DNA of 19,027 bases from Planctomycetota bacterium (lineage in GTDB: Bacteria; Planctomycetota; UBA1135; GCA-002686595): NCBI GenBank assembly GCA_022447405.1, contig JAKVCE010000010.1, positions 1 to 19,027 of the forward strand, read 5' to 3'. A program made the translations under genes and the position numbers. Shown piece by piece: positions 14,987 through 19,027 of this stretch. The notes beneath the pieces are model-generated. The model saw only the letters and a program-made list of their open reading frames with translations. It was not told the origin of the DNA and ran no database searches. Position 1 is the first letter of the stretch. Each line of letters opens with the position of its first letter.

Positions 14987-16528
14987 TCAGTCGCTGATCG
15001 CTGCTCGGACCATCTTGAGCAGCTCTCCCTTACGGAAGGGCTTCTGGAGGAAGAGCCCCGACTCCTCATTCGCTCGCTCGCCGAGCCCAGACATCATGAT
15101 CAAGCCGACGTCTGGCCTCTCCAAGGCGAGCCATGCCTTCAGCTCACGGCCGCTGCTCTCAGGCATCACGAGGTCTGTGATCACCAGGTCCACTCCTCCT
15201 TCCTTCTCGACGATCGTCCTCTTGGCCTCTGACACGCTCTTCGCCTCGAGGACGCTGTAGCCGCCGTCGGTCAGCATGCGCGTCGCCAGGTTGCGGATCA
15301 TGTCGTTGTCGTCGACGAGGAGGATCGTCTCTTGGTGGCCTATCGGGCTGGCGGCGTCCGCTCCAGCCGAACCCGCTGCCTCGTCAGGGCGAGCTTCCGC
15401 GGGGAGGTAGATGTTGAAAGAGGTCCCTTCGCCGAGCTGGCTCTCGACGTCGATCGCCCCTCCGCTCTGAGTGATGATGCCGTGAGTCGTCGCCAAGCCC
15501 AGCCCCGTGCCTTGCCCGGCCTTCTTCGTCGTGTAGAAGGGGTCGAAGATGTGCTCGAGGTGTTCGGGCTCGATCCCTGAGCCGGTGTCGCTCACGGTCA
15601 GCTTGACGAGGGGCCCAGGGGACAGCCCGAGCGGCCGCTCTCTGTCAGAGCTCGCTCCCTCGGAGAGCCCAAAGTGGATCCGTCCGCCATCGGGCATCGC
15701 GTCTCGAGCGTTCACGGCGAGGTTCATGATCACCTGCTCGAGCTGTGTTCGATCGGCAGAGACCCAGCCGCCACCGGCGTGGTCATCGACCTCTACCTCA
15801 ATCGTGGGGCCGGTCAAGCGATCCAAGATGGGGCCCATCTCCTCAATCACAGCGCTGAGGGAGAGGACCTTGCAGTTCATCACCTGTCGGCGACCGAAGG
15901 CGAGGAGCTGTCGGGTCAGCTTCGCGGCTCGATCGGAGGCTTTGAGGACGGTCTCTACGTCGTCGCGACGCGCTCGCTCATCGCTCGGCGGTGAAGAGAG
16001 CAGCCCCTCGCAGGTCCCGATGATGACCGTGAGCAGGTTGTTGAAGTCGTGCGCGACCCCTCCTGCCAGGCGCCCGACGGCCTCCATCTTCTGCGCCTGT
16101 CGTAGCTGGCCCTCGAGCTCGACGCGCTCCGTGATGTCGTGGAGGAGGCCGGTGTGCTCTCCCTCGGTCGTGGTGCGGAGCGTGATCAAGAACCAGCGCT
16201 CCTCCCCCTCCTGCGCCGCGAAGCGCAGCTGAACCTCTCGGTCTGCCTGGCCGGGTTCTGGGAACCCAGGCCAGGAGGGGCGATCCTCTTCGATCAGGAA
16301 CGAGGTCAGCGGAGCTCCTATGGAGTCCTCGATCTCATGGCCTAAGAGCGTGCTCCACGCCTCATTGAGGTAGGTCAAGCGCTCGCTCTCATCGCACTGG
16401 AACGCGACCTCGGGGAGGATCTCCAACAACCTCTGCAGCCGGAGCTCGGTGGAACCGAGCTCCTCGATGAGGCGGTGTTGGACCTGCGCGTGCAGCTCGT
16501 CCCGCGAGAGTGCGTCTAGATCGCTCAT
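14987..16528 (-). CDS. Soluble PAS hybrid histidine kinase with C-terminal receiver
   Basis: 513-residue cytoplasmic sensor with no membrane segment. Order: N-terminal helical stretch about 7-35; PAS domain about 33-140 (LEILPEVAFQCDESERLTYLN, then LLHDITERVELEGQL); dimerisation helix with phosphoacceptor His160 in GVAHDFNNLL; ATPase domain with N-box NLAVNARD (269-276), G1 DTGSGIE (314-320), F-box DPFYTT and G2 GQGTGLGLATTHG; Ala/Asp-rich linker about 378-398; receiver with Asp406/Asp407, phosphoacceptor Asp452 (ITDLVMP), Ser480 and Lys496 (KPF). All key residues are present, so it should be active. The HDFNN type often has a receiver in cis. The ATG overlaps the hydrolase stop by one base (TGATG), showing translational coupling. 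No DNA-binding output gene is visible. The signal and the downstream partner are unknown. Confidence 0.94.
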   Translation of the reverse strand: MSDLDALSRDELHAQVQHRLIEELGSTELRLQRLLEILPEVAFQCDESERLTYLNEAWSTLLGHEIEDSIGAPLTSFLIEEDRPSWPGFPEPGQADREVQLRFAAQEGEERWFLITLRTTTEGEHTGLLHDITERVELEGQLRQAQKMEAVGRLAGGVAHDFNNLLTVIIGTCEGLLSSPPSDERARRDDVETVLKASDRAAKLTRQLLAFGRRQVMNCKVLSLSAVIEEMGPILDRLTGPTIEVEVDDHAGGGWVSADRTQLEQVIMNLAVNARDAMPDGGRIHFGLSEGASSDRERPLGLSPGPLVKLTVSDTGSGIEPEHLEHIFDPFYTTKKAGQGTGLGLATTHGIITQSGGAIDVESQLGEGTSFNIYLPAEARPDEAAGSAGADAASPIGHQETILLVDDNDMIRNLATRMLTDGGYSVLEAKSVSEAKRTIVEKEGGVDLVITDLVMPESSGRELKAWLALERPDVGLIMMSGLGERANEESGLFLQKPFRKGELLKMVRAAISD

Positions 16529-17172
16529 CAGCTCTGCAGGATGGCGCTAGCGTCGTTCACGTTTTGGAGGAGGTCATCCGATTCGATCACGTCTGCATAC
16601 AGCGGGAAGATGTTCTCGCAGTAGAAGTCCTGCTCGAAGCTCGTCCGGCCGGCGGTGCAGTCCTTGAGGATCGACACGCGGTACCCGCGCTCGTGGGCTG
16701 CTCGACCGGTGCTGTCGATGCAGATGGAGGTCACGACGCCGGCGATCACGACGTCCGTGATCCCGCGCTCTTTGAGGGTCTCGTCTAGGCTCGTGTTGGA
16801 GAAAGCGTTCAAGCCCCGCTTCCCCGGGATCTCCTGGATGCGCTCACCGAAGCCCTTCAGCTCCTTGATCGTCTCGGAGCCGGCCTCTCCGCCCTTGAAC
16901 GCCCCGACGTCGACGATGGCCTTGAGGATGCCGGTGGGGTCAACGAGCTCTTCGTACTCTGGCGTGAACACGATCGGAGTCGAGATCAGCAGGGCGTCTG
17001 TGCCGGACAGCGATTCGAGGAGCGCGACGGTGTTACCGAGCATCTTGTTGCGCCACTCCGCGTCCTCTAGCGCTCCTACGAGCGCCCCGTCGGCCTCGAA
17101 GTAGTCGTTCTGGTACCCGATCAGGATGACCGCGGTCTTGTTCATGTCGTAGGTGGTGTTGTTGTCTTCCAT
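16528..17172 (-). CDS. Cysteine hydrolase of the isochorismatase fold
   Basis: Cytoplasmic protein of 214 residues from the ATG at 17172; a start at 17145 (MNKTAVILIG) gives 205 residues. The frame stays open to a TTG at 17295, but the extra residues are low complexity and unlike the family. The Rossmann-like core starts with TAVILIGYQNDYF. The catalytic cysteine is Cys151 in GVVTSICIDSTGRAA and the lysine is Lys118 in PGKRGLNAF. The catalytic Asp found in the usual I-D-x-Q motif reads Gly19 in this protein (IGYQ), although Asp23 lies nearby. I recall an IGYQNDYF subfamily, so this is probably a natural variant and not decay. Family reactions cleave isochorismate, amides or carbamates; the substrate here cannot be assigned. 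It is coupled to the downstream kinase gene. Confidence 0.88.
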   Translation of the reverse strand: MEDNNTTYDMNKTAVILIGYQNDYFEADGALVGALEDAEWRNKMLGNTVALLESLSGTDALLISTPIVFTPEYEELVDPTGILKAIVDVGAFKGGEAGSETIKELKGFGERIQEIPGKRGLNAFSNTSLDETLKERGITDVVIAGVVTSICIDSTGRAAHERGYRVSILKDCTAGRTSFEQDFYCENIFPLYADVIESDDLLQNVNDASAILQS

Positions 17173-17402
17173 TGCCTTGTGTGTGCTTCGTTGGTTTTGG
17201 ATCGAGCTCGAGCTCATATTCGCTTCGCCCGAGCCTGCGTCGACCACCGCTGAACCTGTGATTTGGCTCCTGCCTCGGTGGCGATCATCATTCAAGGTAG
17301 CCCAGGTGGGCTGAGGATTTCTCTAGGGTGAATTCCCTAATCGAGCGAACGAGGACCCCACAGGATCTTACAGGGCGGCCTCACAAAATGGGGTGACACG
17401 GA
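17173..17402. other. Intergenic region upstream of the hydrolase/kinase operon
   Basis: About 230 bp between the secreted-protein stop and the hydrolase start, both genes on the minus strand. It must contain the end of one transcript and probably the promoter of the next. It holds the inverted repeat at 17299-17312, a TAGGG/CCCTA pair near 17334-17349 and a TAAGAT hexamer (minus strand) near 17366-17371. I see no convincing gene or complete promoter. Confidence 0.5.
17299..17312. repeat. Perfect 14-nt palindrome AGCCCAGGTGGGCT-type inverted repeat
   Basis: AGCCCA-gg-TGGGCT would form a five- to six-pair hairpin about 90 bp after the secreted-protein stop and about 127 bp before the hydrolase ATG. 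No run of T follows on the minus strand, so it is not a classical terminator. It may be an operator or a factor-dependent stop element. Confidence 0.35.
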
Positions 17403-19027
17403 TCAGGGACAGAGGATCACGGTCAGAGCGTCAGAGAGGTTGAAGCCTGAGGCGCCCGCCGCGGTGTCTCGGTACCAGAGCTGAAGGACGAGCGAATCAC
17501 CGGCTGTCTCTGAGGAGAGGGGCGATGAGCTGAAGTCCAAGGGCCTGGCGATGTCACCTTGCGGTGAGGCGAAGAGCGCTGGGTTGAGCCTCGTCACGTC
17601 TCCACCGGCGCAGCGGTAGCCGTCGCCGAAGGGGACCTCGATCGCGTTGGTGCCGTAATAGAAGAGGCCCGGCGTGCCAGCAGGGAGGTTGTCCGCGTAG
17701 AGCAGCGCAGCGTTCGTGGAGACGCTCGCTGGTCCGAACCAGCGGAGGGTGGAGGCGGCGCCCGTCGAGTTGGTTGATGGGGTGCAGTGACGCGTCACGC
17801 CGCACGCGGCCTCTGGGACCCAGACCTCGGCCTCCGCCTCCAGGGGGAGGCCAGCGACGCTCGAGTCGAACAGGTCGACGGTCGCGTTCGAGAGTTCGGG
17901 TGTTTGGTCAGAGAAGAAGGAGAGTGTGTGAGCTTTGCCCCAGACGACGACGTTGGCGTTGGGGTTCGTGCTGTAGGACTCACTGCGCCACTCTGCGTAC
18001 TCAGCAGAGGTCGTGAAGCTCCACGCTGCGTTCGACTGGGGATCGCCTGAGTGATGTGGCGGGGCATGGAAGGTGTCTCCCCAGACGGCGGCGCCGTTGC
18101 CTACAGGGAGCTCGAGCGACTCCATGCCGCGCGTGAAGTTCTGGTTGTAGAGGACGTAGTCGTAACGCCAGGTCCCTGGGCTCGTCTCTGTGACGAGGCT
18201 GCCGACGTGGAAGCGCCCCTCGCCCGGGACGTCGACAGAGTCGAGCTGCGCGCCGGTCTGGGCGACCCAAGCCAGGATCGCGGGCTCTCTGACGTTTGTC
18301 TCGCCCTCTAGGTTCAGGTCCCAGCTGCCTCCCCCGAAGGAGCCGAGGGTCACGTCCCGCCAGGAGACGTTGTCCATTTGGTTCCCGTACTCTGAGTCCT
18401 CGGGCTGGATGTACTGGACCTCAGCGATGAAGCGGGCGTTCGGGTGCGCGCTGGGGTCCAGGTCCGCGGCCTCGACGCTCAGGCGCTTGTACGCCGCAGG
18501 CCCCGTTTGCCCGACGGTGTCGTAGGGGAAGGGGAACTCGCCTGTGTAGGGGTTGACCTCCCAGCGGGGCCCCATCGTCTCTTGCCCGCCGTTGGAGCCA
18601 GCGCCGTAGGTGTCGGCGCAGCCGATGCCGGTGACTTGAGAGTTGTTCGGGTCCTGACAAGTGCAGCAGAAGCTCTCGGTGGCGGAGGCCCAGCCGTGCT
18701 TGAGCCAGCTCATGCCGAGCTGTTCGAAGCGCCCGTCTTCGATCCGATACATGTTCTGAGCGATGACCGGGTGGACATTTGTCGTGGCCCACCAGCCCAT
18801 CTCCATGTCGCCGACGTTGCAGGCGGTGGCGGCCCAGGAGTAGCCAGCGCGGCCGCCGTCGGTGCCCCAGAACATCGTGTCGGGGATGTCGCCCACGATC
18901 ACGTCGGGTCCGGTGGTCTGCCCGCAGGGGTCGACGACGTCAGTCTCGACTTCGATGGCTCCTGGCCCCGGCATGGAGTCCTGCCAGTTCCCAACCTGAA
19001 ACCAATATGTCGCCCCGGCAGATGCGC
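17403..19027 (-). CDS. Large secreted modular protein, planctomycete type (5' end outside window)
   Basis: About 541 C-terminal residues are visible. The frame remains open through the right edge (ASAGATYWFQVGNWQDS precedes the first internal Met at 18974), so that Met is not the start. A fragment resembling a pre-peptidase-type beta-sandwich (ATYWFQVG) comes first. The next part has GDIPD (about 45-49), NVHPVIAQNMYR (about 83-94), SWLKHG (about 106-111), a CCTC cluster (about 120-123) and GCADTYGAGSNG. The final part has GVTRHCTPSTNSTG, PGLFYYGTN, PFGDGYRCAGG and FNLSDALTVILCP. From memory both styles recur in exported proteins of Planctomycetota, and their function is unknown to me. No enzyme motif is recognised. 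The many cysteines and aromatic-rich beta-strands fit an extracellular, disulfide-bonded protein. It is separated from the hydrolase by about 230 bp. Confidence 0.85.
   Translation of the reverse strand, partial: ASAGATYWFQVGNWQDSMPGPGAIEVETDVVDPCGQTTGPDVIVGDIPDTMFWGTDGGRAGYSWAATACNVGDMEMGWWATTNVHPVIAQNMYRIEDGRFEQLGMSWLKHGWASATESFCCTCQDPNNSQVTGIGCADTYGAGSNGGQETMGPRWEVNPYTGEFPFPYDTVGQTGPAAYKRLSVEAADLDPSAHPNARFIAEVQYIQPEDSEYGNQMDNVSWRDVTLGSFGGGSWDLNLEGETNVREPAILAWVAQTGAQLDSVDVPGEGRFHVGSLVTETSPGTWRYDYVLYNQNFTRGMESLELPVGNGAAVWGDTFHAPPHHSGDPQSNAAWSFTTSAEYAEWRSESYSTNPNANVVVWGKAHTLSFFSDQTPELSNATVDLFDSSVAGLPLEAEAEVWVPEAACGVTRHCTPSTNSTGAASTLRWFGPASVSTNAALLYADNLPAGTPGLFYYGTNAIEVPFGDGYRCAGGDVTRLNPALFASPQGDIARPLDFSSSPLSSETAGDSLVLQLWYRDTAAGASGFNLSDALTVILCP

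Noticed and set aside
17173..17295. TTG start at 17295 extending the hydrolase by 41 residues
   Set aside because: The extension is low complexity, unlike the family, and has no ribosome-binding site. The core fold begins just after the ATGs at 17172 and 17145.

Overview
The window is GC-rich, gene-dense bacterial DNA. It encodes many large exported proteins: CotH/lamin-tail proteins, arylsulfotransferases, a sulfatase-like lipoprotein and a GH29 fucosidase. It also carries a large modular secreted protein whose two sequence styles (a GDIPD...NVHPVIAQNMYR...SWLKHG part and a C-terminal PGLFYYGTN...PFGDGYRC...FNLSDAL...CP part) I associate from memory with Planctomycetota. A marine or other aquatic planctomycete is therefore my best guess. 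This is inference from gene content and not a taxonomic proof. I saw no rRNA, tRNA, CRISPR array or insertion sequence. No stretch over 300 bases lacks a gene.

Layout. (1) Positions 1-5597, minus strand: two tandem paralogous CotH-kinase/lamin-tail proteins; the downstream copy runs off the left edge. (2) Positions 5637-8507: a substrate-binding lipoprotein on the minus strand, divergent from a FecCD/BtuC-type permease and its ATPase on the plus strand. Together they form a complete BtuFCD/FhuBCD-like importer for a cobalamin-, haem- or siderophore-like ligand. The shared control region holds a 24-nt near-perfect palindrome. (3) Positions 8501-13056, minus strand: a tightly packed three-gene operon. 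It runs arylsulfotransferase (exported), sulfatase-fold lipoprotein lacking the catalytic nucleophile and two metal ligands, and a second arylsulfotransferase (lipoprotein). (4) Positions 13190-14977, plus strand: an exported GH29 alpha-L-fucosidase, divergent from the sulfotransferase operon across a 133-bp control region. (5) Positions 14987-17172, minus strand: a cysteine-hydrolase (isochorismatase-fold) gene translationally coupled to a soluble PAS hybrid histidine kinase with a C-terminal receiver. (6) Positions 17403-19027, minus strand: the C-terminal part of a large secreted modular protein, open at the right edge.

How the genes may work together. The strongest candidate for an unusual system is block 3 plus 4. 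Two PAPS-independent sulfuryl-transfer proteins flank a degenerate sulfatase, and an alpha-L-fucosidase is divergently transcribed next door. This would fit handling of sulfated, fucose-containing or phenolic compounds outside the cytoplasm, with the sulfatase-like protein acting as a binding or scaffold subunit and not as a hydrolase. The importer and the CotH pair are adjacent and the substrate-binding gene is co-oriented with the CotH genes, but a promoter-like motif directly before each CotH gene argues that these are transcribed on their own, possibly as leaderless messages. The hydrolase/kinase pair looks like a self-contained signalling unit.
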